From: an uncultured Kiritimatiellota bacterium
GTDB taxonomy: Bacteria > Verrucomicrobiota > Kiritimatiellia > RFP12 > DVOR01
Direction: 5' to 3'
DNA length: 33,250 nt
Assembly (NCBI GenBank): GCA_944391065.1
Contig: CALXSH010000018.1
Coordinates: 1 to 33,250 of the forward strand
The notes under the pieces are model-generated. The model was not told where the DNA came from. It was given only the letters and a program-made list of their open reading frames with translations, and made no database searches. The translations under genes and the position numbers were made by a program. This document shows, one piece after another, positions 17,375 to 24,764 of the stretch (the first letter of the stretch is position 1; each line of letters begins with the position of its first letter).

Positions 17375-18136
17375 TCAGTGCCCTCCCTTGCCGTCCTCGC
17401 CGAAGAGGTAGACTTCCAAGCCTTTCGGTTTGCGTTTCTTGAAAAAGGAATAGCCCTTGAATACCCAGAGCCTGCGCAGGCGGAAATGGCGGCGGAGGGT
17501 TTCTTTACGGTCCTCGGTCAGCGTGCCGAGCACGCGGTACCAGTGCTTATAGACACCCGAGATGTCCGCCAGGCAAAGAATGCTGCGGAACCATTTCGGA
17601 TGCCAGCGGCGCAGGAGAATGCCGGCCTGGAAGTCAATCAGACCGGGATGGTTGCCGGGCAGAATGAGGACATTCTTGGCGTTCCGGTTGTCCAGATGGG
17701 TGACGCCGCGGCGGTGCATCTCGAAGACCATGGCTTCGAGTTCCTTGAAATAGGATTCCGGCAGACGGGGAAGCGGTGAGAGCGTGGGGTCCTGACGGAT
17801 GGCAATCGTGCGCTCGTTCTCATGGTCATTGTATGAACTGAGCGTGTCACCGGGCAACCACTCCATGGCAAAGGCGTAGCGGTCAATCCGTTGGAGATGT
17901 TGCGGGATACCGGGCATGCCCTCGAGGCGCTTCATCAGCGTGTACTCGTGGCTGATCATGAAACGTCCAAAGGTCCATCGGATCCACCAGGGACTTTTGC
18001 GGAAATCCTTCACGACCATCTTGCCTTCCGGCAAGGTGAGAAGGTAGACACGGGCATTCCCGGCCCGCCCCTTGCTGAGGCAGACCGCACCGGAATCCGG
18101 CCCCTCCCAATGCGCGCGTGTGAGCATTGTATCCAT
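17375..18136 (-). CDS. Kdo/WaaP-like lipopolysaccharide kinase family protein
   Basis: A small protein kinase-like enzyme (253 residues) resembling the Kdo kinase/WaaP group that phosphorylates the LPS inner core; the true acceptor is unknown. Visible motifs are a nucleotide-binding Lys in GKMVVKDF, a hinge-like AMEWLPGDTL, the catalytic loop THLDNRNAKNVLI (HxD....N) and LIDFQAG in place of the DFG loop. I chose ATG 18136 because the extended -10 box ends 7 nt before it, implying a leaderless start. The longer frame to 18217 would run through the promoter. A second Met (MLTR) three codons on is an alternative. It heads the kinase-corA-DUF2851 transcript. Confidence 0.82.
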   Translation of the reverse strand: MDTMLTRAHWEGPDSGAVCLSKGRAGNARVYLLTLPEGKMVVKDFRKSPWWIRWTFGRFMISHEYTLMKRLEGMPGIPQHLQRIDRYAFAMEWLPGDTLSSYNDHENERTIAIRQDPTLSPLPRLPESYFKELEAMVFEMHRRGVTHLDNRNAKNVLILPGNHPGLIDFQAGILLRRWHPKWFRSILCLADISGVYKHWYRVLGTLTEDRKETLRRHFRLRRLWVFKGYSFFKKRKPKGLEVYLFGEDGKGGH

Positions 18137-18143
18137 GCGGAGA

Positions 18144-18152
18144 AGTATAGCA
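18144..18152 (-). promoter_or_regulatory. extended -10 box of the kinase operon (leaderless)
   Basis: TGC-TATACT on the minus strand ends 7 nt before the ATG at 18136, which puts transcription start at or next to the start codon. No Shine-Dalgarno sequence is present. It faces away from the SEDS promoter 41 bp to the right. Confidence 0.6.
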
Positions 18153-18192
18153 AAACGGCGGGAGGGCCGTCGGAGGAGCCGGCGGGACGGTA

Positions 18193-18201
18193 TGTTACAA
18201 T
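18193..18201 (+). promoter_or_regulatory. extended -10 box of the ftsW/rodA-like gene (leaderless)
   Basis: TGT-TACAAT ends 7 nt before the ATG at 18209, again placing +1 at the start codon with no ribosome binding site. No -35 element is evident. Confidence 0.6.
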
Positions 18202-18208
18202 ATGCGCC

Positions 18209-19552
18209 ATGAACCAAAAGGGCAAAGCGCGCAGCGCAGGGAAAAAGGGCCGTCGGCCGACCGGCCGCGCGACGGCCGCCGTGCCCATCGCGCCGGGAGG
18301 AGATGGGTTTCCGTGGATGTCGGCAGCGGTGCTTGCTGTGGCCGTGGCGGTCTTTCCTGTTTTCTCGGCCGAGGCGCTCACCTCAGCGGGGTCGGCCGTG
18401 TTGATGCCGCTGGCCGTGTACGGTGTGGCCTGGCTGCTGGCCGCCGTGCTCACGAGGCCTTCTGTTTTCGGGGGAGACCGAGGTTTTGTGGGATTGACGT
18501 TCCTGCTGCTGGGGCTCGGGATTACGGTGCAGATGCGGTTTGGGACGTGGGTTCCCTCCTGGACGGCCTGGCGTGCCTACGCGCCGCTGCTCACGGGCCT
18601 CGCGCTCTTTCTCTTCTGCCTGCGGGGGGTGTCGGTGACACTTCTGGCGGTTCTGCTGCGGCGGTTTCGATGGGGATTCTGGCTGGCGGCCATGGCCACC
18701 TTGGGTGTGCTTTTCGCCTTTGGGCGGGTTTACCGCGGCGGTCTTTTTCTGCCCGGCCAGATCAATCCGACCGAGGCGGTCAAGCTCTTTTTGGTCTGCT
18801 TTGCGGCCGGTTGGCTGCCGTTGCGCCGTGAGGGGTTGTCGCGAACGGTGTTGGGCATTCCGCTGCCGCCCTTGGGAACGGCGCTCGCGCTTCTCTTTGC
18901 CTGGGGGGCGCCGTTGGCGGGGGCTGTGGCCGTGCGTGATTTGGGATTGGCGCTGATTCTCTGCCTGACGCTGGTCTTTATGCTGTCAGTGCAGACCGGG
19001 CGCTCCGGCTGGTTCTGGGTCGGTACGGCGCTGGCCGCGATGGCGGGTTACCTGATCCGCTTTGTCTCGGCTCACACGTACGAACGTTTTGACGTCTGGC
19101 TGCATCCCTTTGTCGATCCGCTGGACAGCGGATGGCAGATCGGTCAGAGCCTCACCGCGGAATATGCCGGCGGCCTGTGGGGAACGGGGCTTGGCGCGGG
19201 GGCGCCCGCGTCGGTGCCGATTGTCTCCAGCGACTTCGTCTACGCGGCGATGGCCGAGGAGTTGGGGCTGATCGGATGCGGGTTGATTCTGCTGCTCTAC
19301 TGGTGCTGGCTTTCGCGGGCCATCGCCGTCAGCTGCGACGCGGAGGATTCCTCCCTGCGGCTGTTGGGCTCTGGCTTTGCTGCGGTGATCGGCGCGCAGA
19401 TTCTGTTGAACGTGGGCGGCGTGACGAAGGCTCTCCCAATGACCGGCATCACACTGCCCTTCTTTTCCCAAGGCGGCTTCTCACTGATGGTCGTGCTGGT
19501 CTTCTGCGGGCTGGTCGCCGTGCTCTCCGGTACCCGGCGCCGCGGAGCCTGA
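18209..19552 (+). CDS. SEDS-family peptidoglycan glycosyltransferase (FtsW/RodA-like)
   Basis: A polytopic membrane protein of the SEDS family, which polymerises lipid II during cell elongation or division together with a class B PBP. A basic Arg/Lys-rich cytoplasmic N-terminus of about 35 residues precedes roughly ten hydrophobic segments. SEDS landmarks include QINPTEAVKLFLVCFAAG, DLGLALILCLTLVFML, DPLDSGWQIGQSLTAEYAGGLWGTGLG, SDFVYAAMAEELGLIG and LNVGGVTKALPMTGITLPFFSQGG. I start it at ATG 18209, directly after the -10 box; the open frame upstream to 17891 overlaps the divergent kinase gene. FtsW and RodA cannot be told apart here because no PBP or division gene is adjacent. The last 72 bp overlap a convergent small gene. 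Confidence 0.9.
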   Translation: MNQKGKARSAGKKGRRPTGRATAAVPIAPGGDGFPWMSAAVLAVAVAVFPVFSAEALTSAGSAVLMPLAVYGVAWLLAAVLTRPSVFGGDRGFVGLTFLLLGLGITVQMRFGTWVPSWTAWRAYAPLLTGLALFLFCLRGVSVTLLAVLLRRFRWGFWLAAMATLGVLFAFGRVYRGGLFLPGQINPTEAVKLFLVCFAAGWLPLRREGLSRTVLGIPLPPLGTALALLFAWGAPLAGAVAVRDLGLALILCLTLVFMLSVQTGRSGWFWVGTALAAMAGYLIRFVSAHTYERFDVWLHPFVDPLDSGWQIGQSLTAEYAGGLWGTGLGAGAPASVPIVSSDFVYAAMAEELGLIGCGLILLLYWCWLSRAIAVSCDAEDSSLRLLGSGFAAVIGAQILLNVGGVTKALPMTGITLPFFSQGGFSLMVVLVFCGLVAVLSGTRRRGA

Positions 19553-19903
19553 GGCATGGCGGTCGGCCAACGTCCGGAAACTCTCCGTCAGCCATTCCCG
19601 TTTCCCGCCTAAGAGGCGTAGCAGCCGTTCGTTTTCGCCGGCGTCGTAAATGCAGTGTTCCGGATAGAGGGTCAGGTAAAGCGCCATTGGCGTCGACTCC
19701 GGAGGCAACCGCGTGCCGCTGCCTCGGCGGAGTCCGTAGGCCGTCTCCACAATCCCCAAAAACGCCGCGCTGGCTTCCGGCCAGGGATAGACCGTCCTAT
19801 AGGCTTTGGCGAAACGACGTCGTTGGGAACCGCGGTTCCACAGCCAGATCAGCAGCGTGCAGACGGACGCGGCAAGGATATAGATGGTGATACGCAGAAT
19901 CAT
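19481..19903 (-). CDS. small single-pass membrane protein, unknown function
   Basis: A 140-residue protein I do not recognise. Residues 1-22 (MILRITIYILAASVCTLLIWLW) form a membrane anchor followed by a basic patch (RGSQRRRFAK), so the rest should be cytoplasmic. The core contains YRTVYPWPEASAAFLGIVETAYGLRRG and LTLYPEHCIYDAGENERLLRLLGG. Its start overlaps the stop of the upstream zinc-ribbon gene by four bases (ATGA), which supports it as a real gene. Its last 24 codons run antisense through the 3' end of the SEDS gene, and that His/Gln/Asp-rich tail may be of little importance. Confidence 0.6.
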   Translation of the reverse strand: MILRITIYILAASVCTLLIWLWNRGSQRRRFAKAYRTVYPWPEASAAFLGIVETAYGLRRGSGTRLPPESTPMALYLTLYPEHCIYDAGENERLLRLLGGKREWLTESFRTLADRHASGSAAPGTGEHGDQPAEDQHDHQ

Positions 19904-20442
19904 GGAGTCTCCGGTTCGGAAGGTTGGGGTGCGGGGGAGTCGAGCAGGCGGATAATCTGTTGCTGCAGGGGGGCGATGTCGGCATCCTCCAGGCCGGGAT
20001 CGGTGACGGCATAAAAGCTGCCCGTAGCCCGGTGCTCATAGAGGCGGACCTTCCGCCCGTCGGGTTCGCGGGTGACGCGGCGTTCAATCAAGTGTCGGCT
20101 GCGCTCCAGCAGAATCGCCAGCAGGTAGATGACGCCGGTATCCTCTGGACGTCCGGCCTCCAACAGTCGGGTCAGCAGATAAATGGCGGTCTCGCGTTGG
20201 ACGGGCTCGCTCTTGGCTTCCTTCGGCGTCGCCGTGGGGATGGTGAATTTCCAGGCGCTCAGTCGGGCGTCGCGCTCCGGCCGGCCGGAATCCGCGAAGC
20301 AGGCTGTGCAGAGGTCGCGCCGCAGAAGGATGCCGCCTTCCGCCGGAAGCAGAACCGAGACGCCGGTGCTGCCTGGCTCAAAGGGTGTACCGCAGACCGC
20401 ACAGGCCGCAGCACGCGGATGGATGTTCCACTCTGATGCCAT
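19900..20442 (-). CDS. conserved zinc-ribbon-like protein, unknown function
   Basis: A 180-residue cytoplasmic protein with a likely zinc ribbon: CAVC (C14, C17) and CTAC (C45, C48). The opening WNIHPRAAACAVCGTPFEPG resembles hypothetical proteins I associate with Verrucomicrobiota and relatives; that recollection is not a search result. The second half is helical with a charged strand region (VRLYEHRATGSFYAVTD). It starts 6 bp after the AsmA-like gene stop without its own ribosome binding site, so it is probably translated by coupling, and it overlaps the next gene by ATGA. Function unknown. Confidence 0.7.
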   Translation of the reverse strand: MASEWNIHPRAAACAVCGTPFEPGSTGVSVLLPAEGGILLRRDLCTACFADSGRPERDARLSAWKFTIPTATPKEAKSEPVQRETAIYLLTRLLEAGRPEDTGVIYLLAILLERSRHLIERRVTREPDGRKVRLYEHRATGSFYAVTDPGLEDADIAPLQQQIIRLLDSPAPQPSEPETP

Positions 20443-20448
20443 GGCGAA

Positions 20449-23400
20449 TCAGCGAAAGAGATCGAAGATTGCCTTCGTCCCGTCCTTGACGGCATCGACC
20501 CCGTCGCCGACGGCCTCTCCGGAGAAGTCCAGGACGTCGGAGGCCGTGTCACCGTTGAACAGTCTGTTCAGCTGATTGCCGACCTCGCGCGTGACAGCGT
20601 TGTTTACGATCTTGCCCAGGAGTTCGGAGAGCATGGAGGTGTCGGCCTGCGGGTTGTTGGCGGTTCCGTGAATGGGGATGACGATATTTTGGGTGCCGAT
20701 GTAGCGCGAGGCCCGTTCGCCGATGAGCTGTTCGGTCAGCGGCACCGTCAGGCGGTAATCCACGATGCCGTTGCGCAGATCGGTCGTGCCGGCGCAGCGG
20801 AGTTTCAGGGCCGCGATGCGCAGGGAGAGCTCTTCGGTGGTCAGCTTGGTCCCACGGATGGTAATCGGCAGTTGCTGATCCGGCAGATAGGCGGCGCGCT
20901 CGCGGAGCCGCAGGAGGTTCAGAATGTTGCCGAGCAGTCCGTTCGGAGCCACACTGATGTCCTCGGTCGAAAAGAGCAGATCGGCTTCAAGCGAAGCCAT
21001 CGGGTCATCGTCGAGCCGCATTGAAAACTTTTTCGCGCTCAGGCTGAAGGTGCCGGTCGGGGAGACGCTGCCGGAGAGAACCGGAGCGATGTAACAGAGC
21101 CCTGTGTTGACCATTTCTTGAGTCAGACCGAAGCTGTCGATGATGACGGCATCCGCCGGAAGGGTGATGGTATAGGGCTCCATGCCGACGGCGATGGTGG
21201 GGTTGATACGCAGTGTGCCGCCGTTCATTTTGGCGCTTCCGTCGAGCGTCAGCGCGGCGTCGGCAAGTTTGGTCGAGAAGGTCGTGTCGGAGATGCTGAT
21301 ACCGGGGACCTCGACACGCTCCAGATAAAGGCCGGCTTCGGCCCTGCCGTAATTGAGAATGCCCGGGAGGCCGTCGGTGACCGGCGCGTCAAGGGTGAAG
21401 GGGCGGGACGATTTACCCGCGAGGATGACCTGCTCTCTTGCGGAATCAAAGAAGGGCAACGCCCAGATGGCGCCGAAGTCGGGAGCCAGGTCGCCGTTCA
21501 GTGTCAGGCGGCCGTCGCGGAAGGCCCCCGCGGCGGAACAGTCGGCGTAGGCCGACGTGAAGGCCATCCGGTCAATCCGGACGGCGGAAGCGTTGGTCTC
21601 CTCCAGCGTCACGTCAGTATCCAAGGTGAAGGGCAGTGAGAACGCCGGACCGGAAGCGGGGGCATAGAAGAGGTCCTCCGAAGAGATTTTGAGGGCAACC
21701 GCCGGCAGGGCCGCCGTCACGGAGTAGGGGAGTGTGCCGGTCAGGGCAAAGGGCGTCTCGTCACGTCCCCAGATCTTCCACGCCGAGAAGACGCGGTTCG
21801 GCGCCAGCGTGCCGGAGAGCGTCAGATTCAGCGGGTCGGCCGAAGCCAAGGACCCCTTCGCCGTGAAGACCGGACTCTTCAGCGTAATCGCCGGAACAGC
21901 AATCTGCCCCTTGGTGTAGCTCAGGTCTGCGGTGCCGGAGAGGAGGTCGCTCTCCTTCACGTGCCAAGCCGTGGTCCGCAGGTCGGTATCGCGCAGAGCG
22001 AAGACTGTTTTGGCCTTGAAGTTGTCGGGATCGCCGGCCGCTGTCGCGTTGAAGAGCAGACGCGCCTCGGCGGTCCGAAGCGGCAGCCCCTCAATCGGAT
22101 AAAAGCGGAGCAGGGCGCCCAAGTCGGTGTCACTCTTCAGTTCGGCTCCGGTGAAACTGCGTGTCCCGATGTCCAGGCCGTTCACCTTCAGACTGACGTC
22201 CGTCAGCAGGGCACGGTCGGACTTCGCCTGCGACGTGAGGGCCAGCGCCTGTCTGTCGGCGTTGAGACGGAATGTGACGGAAAGCGGCTTATCAATGGGC
22301 TTCATGCCCGTGAAGGGCGCCGCTAGGCGCGTCAGCTCACGGACATCCAGGGCGGCAGCCAGCTCGCCCTTGCTGAGCGACCCCGAACCGGAGGCCAGGA
22401 GCCCGGGGAATTCCACGGAAAGACGGCGGATTTCGGAGGTCAGCGGATCGTTGCCGCTGACCTTGGCGCTAAGGTCGACGTTAGGTGAAACGTTCAGAGG
22501 CTTGCCCTCCCAACTGCACCGGACCCCGTCCGGACGAAGCATCAGGACGACGTCCGTGGCATCGGCGTCAATCGGCGTGACGGCAAGCGTCCCATCCAGT
22601 TCGCCGCCGTCGACGCGGAGCCCTTCGGTTTGGATGCCGAGGCCTTCGCCGAACCGGCAGAGCTCGGCCAGCAGCAGGTGTAGCTTCACGTCGGCCTTCG
22701 GAATGTCGGAGCCGGAGTCGGTCGGCAACGCGGTGATGCTGAAGCTGCCCCATGGCGCCGAGAGCGAGCAGAAGGCCTGACTGAGCGGCATCCCCGCATC
22801 CAGCCCAGGGACGCGGACCGATGCCGTTCGGTCAATCCGGGCAGTCGTCCGGAGGGAGATCGGTCCGTCGCAGCGGAGCGGCTGACCGTCGCTGACGAAG
22901 CGGATGCCGGTCAGCGTCGTCAGGAGTTCCGCGGCCGCCAGATCGGCCGATTCGGGTGCGAAGGTGGCGGTCAGTCGGACCTGCCCGGCAACCTCCGAGA
23001 CGGGCAGGGCATTCGTAAGACCAAATCGAGCGGCGCCGGCATAGAGTTTGCCGAGGTCAAGATCGGCCGAGACAGTCGCCTCCGGCAGCGGATCCGTACC
23101 GGGTGTCGCGGTCAGGCGCAGGTCCGCGTTGCCCCAGGCACCTTCGAGATTCAGCCCCGCACAGTCCGGCAGGGGCAGGGCGCGCGCAAGACAGGCCCGC
23201 AGCGAGGCCGTCTCGGCTTCAAGGGAGAGTTCCGCCTCCGGCAGCGCGGCACTGAGGCGGAGCTCACTGGGCGACGTGAAGGAGGGCATCGAGAAATTCA
23301 GGTCCGCATCGGAGAGAATTGGCGTCGGCTGTCCCTGAATGCGGACGGACGCGTTGCGGACGACAAGGGTGAGGCCGATGTCCCAATCGGGTAATGCAAA

Positions 23401-23856
23401 GGGTTCAGCCGCGGTCTCCCCCACGGTATCCGTCGGGACGGCGGGAGTGGACTTCTCTGCCGGCAGGGTACAGGTCAATGCGGGTGTGTCCACTGTGACG
23501 GACACCTCGATGCGGCCTATGGGCACCAGTGACCACAGCGATCCTATCGACACCGAAGCCACATTCAGATGGACGTCCGCGTCGGGATCGGAATAGGTAA
23601 TCCCCGTGACCGACTGCTCCCCGAACCAGGCCAGGGACCAGTCATCGACGCTGACCGAGGCCGGAGCAATCTTTTCGTTCACGGTCTCCAAAATATACGA
23701 CCGTGTCGGCCCGAGCGAGAGTATCGTGGGGGCGGCAAGAATCAGAATGATCGCCACCACGGGGAGCAGGGCGACGGTCCAGAGTAAGAAGCGGAGCAGT
23801 CGGCGCTTCCGGGGACGCTTTTCCGACTGCGAATTGGTGGGGTGCGAGAAGTCCAT
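20449..23856 (-). CDS. AsmA-like envelope protein (bridge-like lipid transfer type)
   Basis: A very long (1135 residues) envelope protein. A basic cytoplasmic N-terminus (KRPRKRR) precedes one transmembrane segment (about 20-45). The rest is repetitive beta-rich sequence with alternating hydrophobic residues, of the kind that folds into the hydrophobic groove of AsmA/TamB/YhdP proteins. Such proteins carry phospholipids to the outer membrane. The C-terminal part (LTTEELSLRIAALKLRCAGTTDLRNGIVDYRL and PIHGTANNPQ) matches the AsmA_2-like end. The start is ATG 23856, 6 nt after an extended -10 box; the open frame continues upstream to 23961 but through the promoter. It leads a three-gene transcript with the zinc-ribbon and small membrane genes. 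Confidence 0.82.
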   Translation of the reverse strand: MDFSHPTNSQSEKRPRKRRLLRFLLWTVALLPVVAIILILAAPTILSLGPTRSYILETVNEKIAPASVSVDDWSLAWFGEQSVTGITYSDPDADVHLNVASVSIGSLWSLVPIGRIEVSVTVDTPALTCTLPAEKSTPAVPTDTVGETAAEPFALPDWDIGLTLVVRNASVRIQGQPTPILSDADLNFSMPSFTSPSELRLSAALPEAELSLEAETASLRACLARALPLPDCAGLNLEGAWGNADLRLTATPGTDPLPEATVSADLDLGKLYAGAARFGLTNALPVSEVAGQVRLTATFAPESADLAAAELLTTLTGIRFVSDGQPLRCDGPISLRTTARIDRTASVRVPGLDAGMPLSQAFCSLSAPWGSFSITALPTDSGSDIPKADVKLHLLLAELCRFGEGLGIQTEGLRVDGGELDGTLAVTPIDADATDVVLMLRPDGVRCSWEGKPLNVSPNVDLSAKVSGNDPLTSEIRRLSVEFPGLLASGSGSLSKGELAAALDVRELTRLAAPFTGMKPIDKPLSVTFRLNADRQALALTSQAKSDRALLTDVSLKVNGLDIGTRSFTGAELKSDTDLGALLRFYPIEGLPLRTAEARLLFNATAAGDPDNFKAKTVFALRDTDLRTTAWHVKESDLLSGTADLSYTKGQIAVPAITLKSPVFTAKGSLASADPLNLTLSGTLAPNRVFSAWKIWGRDETPFALTGTLPYSVTAALPAVALKISSEDLFYAPASGPAFSLPFTLDTDVTLEETNASAVRIDRMAFTSAYADCSAAGAFRDGRLTLNGDLAPDFGAIWALPFFDSAREQVILAGKSSRPFTLDAPVTDGLPGILNYGRAEAGLYLERVEVPGISISDTTFSTKLADAALTLDGSAKMNGGTLRINPTIAVGMEPYTITLPADAVIIDSFGLTQEMVNTGLCYIAPVLSGSVSPTGTFSLSAKKFSMRLDDDPMASLEADLLFSTEDISVAPNGLLGNILNLLRLRERAAYLPDQQLPITIRGTKLTTEELSLRIAALKLRCAGTTDLRNGIVDYRLTVPLTEQLIGERASRYIGTQNIVIPIHGTANNPQADTSMLSELLGKIVNNAVTREVGNQLNRLFNGDTASDVLDFSGEAVGDGVDAVKDGTKAIFDLFR

Positions 23857-23862
23857 GGAGAC

Positions 23863-23871
23863 ATTGTAGCA
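23863..23871 (-). promoter_or_regulatory. extended -10 box of the AsmA-like operon (leaderless)
   Basis: TGC-TACAAT on the minus strand ends 6 nt before the ATG at 23856. This is the tightest of the four leaderless-type arrangements. No Shine-Dalgarno and no recognisable -35. Confidence 0.6.
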
Positions 23872-24326
23872 TATCGCCTTTTCCGCTGACACGGGGCCCG
23901 GGATCCTTGCTTCTTCTGCGGAAAGTGCAGGCCACTCGCCATCCCAAATGCGCCTTTGCAAGGATAACTGTGCGCAAAGTGCATTTACTCATTCCGAAAA
24001 AGGAGATGCTCGAGACAGGAAACGTGCTCTTGGCGGCCAAGGTGTCTCGCACATGAAATGGGAATACTCCTCCGCAGCGTTGTTGTGCGAGAAAATAAGG
24101 CCGAGCATTGGCCTGGGTGAGATTGTCGAAGGTTGTCTTTTGGGGCAGGATTATACGGATGTCGGTGTGCCTGCGCTCGGAGCGCCAGCAGAGTCAGTCT
24201 GGGGCTAAAACACCATGACAGGCATGAAGACGTCCCGGATGGGTGTGCGGGGCCGTGGGTATACAGGGTGAATGAGAGGGTACACAGCCACCTTTGGCCG
24301 GAGGTCGCTCCCCCATGCGCATGAAG

Positions 24327-24348
24327 CTCCCGGAAGGGAAACCGGGAG
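24327..24348 (+). other. inverted repeat / RNA hairpin candidate
   Basis: CTCCCGG and CCGGGAG pair perfectly around the loop AAGGGAAA. No T-run follows on either strand, so it is not a standard terminator. Its role is unknown. Confidence 0.4.
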
Positions 24349-24411
24349 ACAGCACGAAAGGGATTTGCGGTAAGGTTGCTTCAGACCGAAAGTACAGCCA
24401 AGAAAGACTCG

Positions 24412-24496
24412 CTACCCTATAGGGTAGTCATTCGCTACCATATATGGTAGTCATTCTCTACCATATATGGTAGTACAGTGCTACCCTATAAGGTAG
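24412..24496. repeat. array of four 16-bp palindromes with exact 23-bp period
   Basis: CTACCCTATAGGGTAG (24412-24427), CTACCATATATGGTAG (24435-24450), the same again (24458-24473) and CTACCCTATAAGGTAG (24481-24496). The first three are perfect palindromes and the fourth has one mismatched pair. All share CTACC..TAT..GGTAG and are separated by 7-bp spacers: TCATTCG, TCATTCT, TACAGTG. The two-fold symmetry and fixed phase point to cooperative binding of a dimeric protein, as in a multi-operator or an iteron-type origin. No regulator or replication gene is in the window. The array lies about 540 bp upstream of the AsmA-like promoter. Confidence 0.9.
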
Positions 24497-24764
24497 AATG
24501 TCGACTTAGGGCGAGGTGCAGGTCACTTATCGGTCGCTGTGCGGTCTTGGTGAGGGCTATTGGGGGTGGCTTATGAAGGTCAGAGAGGGGAAAGCGTGGC
24601 TTTCGTGTAAAAGGAGGCCTGCACGTGTTCAGGGGCCGCATCGTCCGTTGGGGGAGGGCTTTCCGGATTGGCCTTTTGGGCGTAAGCCCGTTTGGAGGCA
24701 GTCAATGCACCCCTCGTTCGGGAAATGTAAATGTGTCTATGCTTATTGCTCCGGCAGTTAAATA

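Larger units (their letters stand above)
23872..24764. other. gene-poor, relatively AT-rich spacer
   Basis: Almost 900 bp without a gene I can support, lying between the AsmA-like promoter and the 3' end of the large polyvalent gene. It is less GC-rich than the genes on either side. Besides the 23-bp palindrome array it holds a 7-bp hairpin (24327-24348) and a short GGGC-GTAA-GCCC hairpin (24678-24689). Open frames of up to 86 codons have no ribosome binding site or recognisable motif. It may be the left margin of the accessory element or the decayed remains of one. Confidence 0.5.

Noticed and set aside
23948..24208. 86-codon + strand frame in the gene-poor spacer
   Set aside because: No ribosome binding site, no motif, composition not protein-like enough to support a call.
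24412..24496. Palindrome array considered as a CRISPR
   Set aside because: Units are 16 bp with 7-bp spacers, two of which are nearly identical; no cas genes and no spacer diversity.
24678..24689. GGGC-GTAA-GCCC hairpin considered as a terminator
   Set aside because: Stem of only 4 bp and no T-run on either strand.
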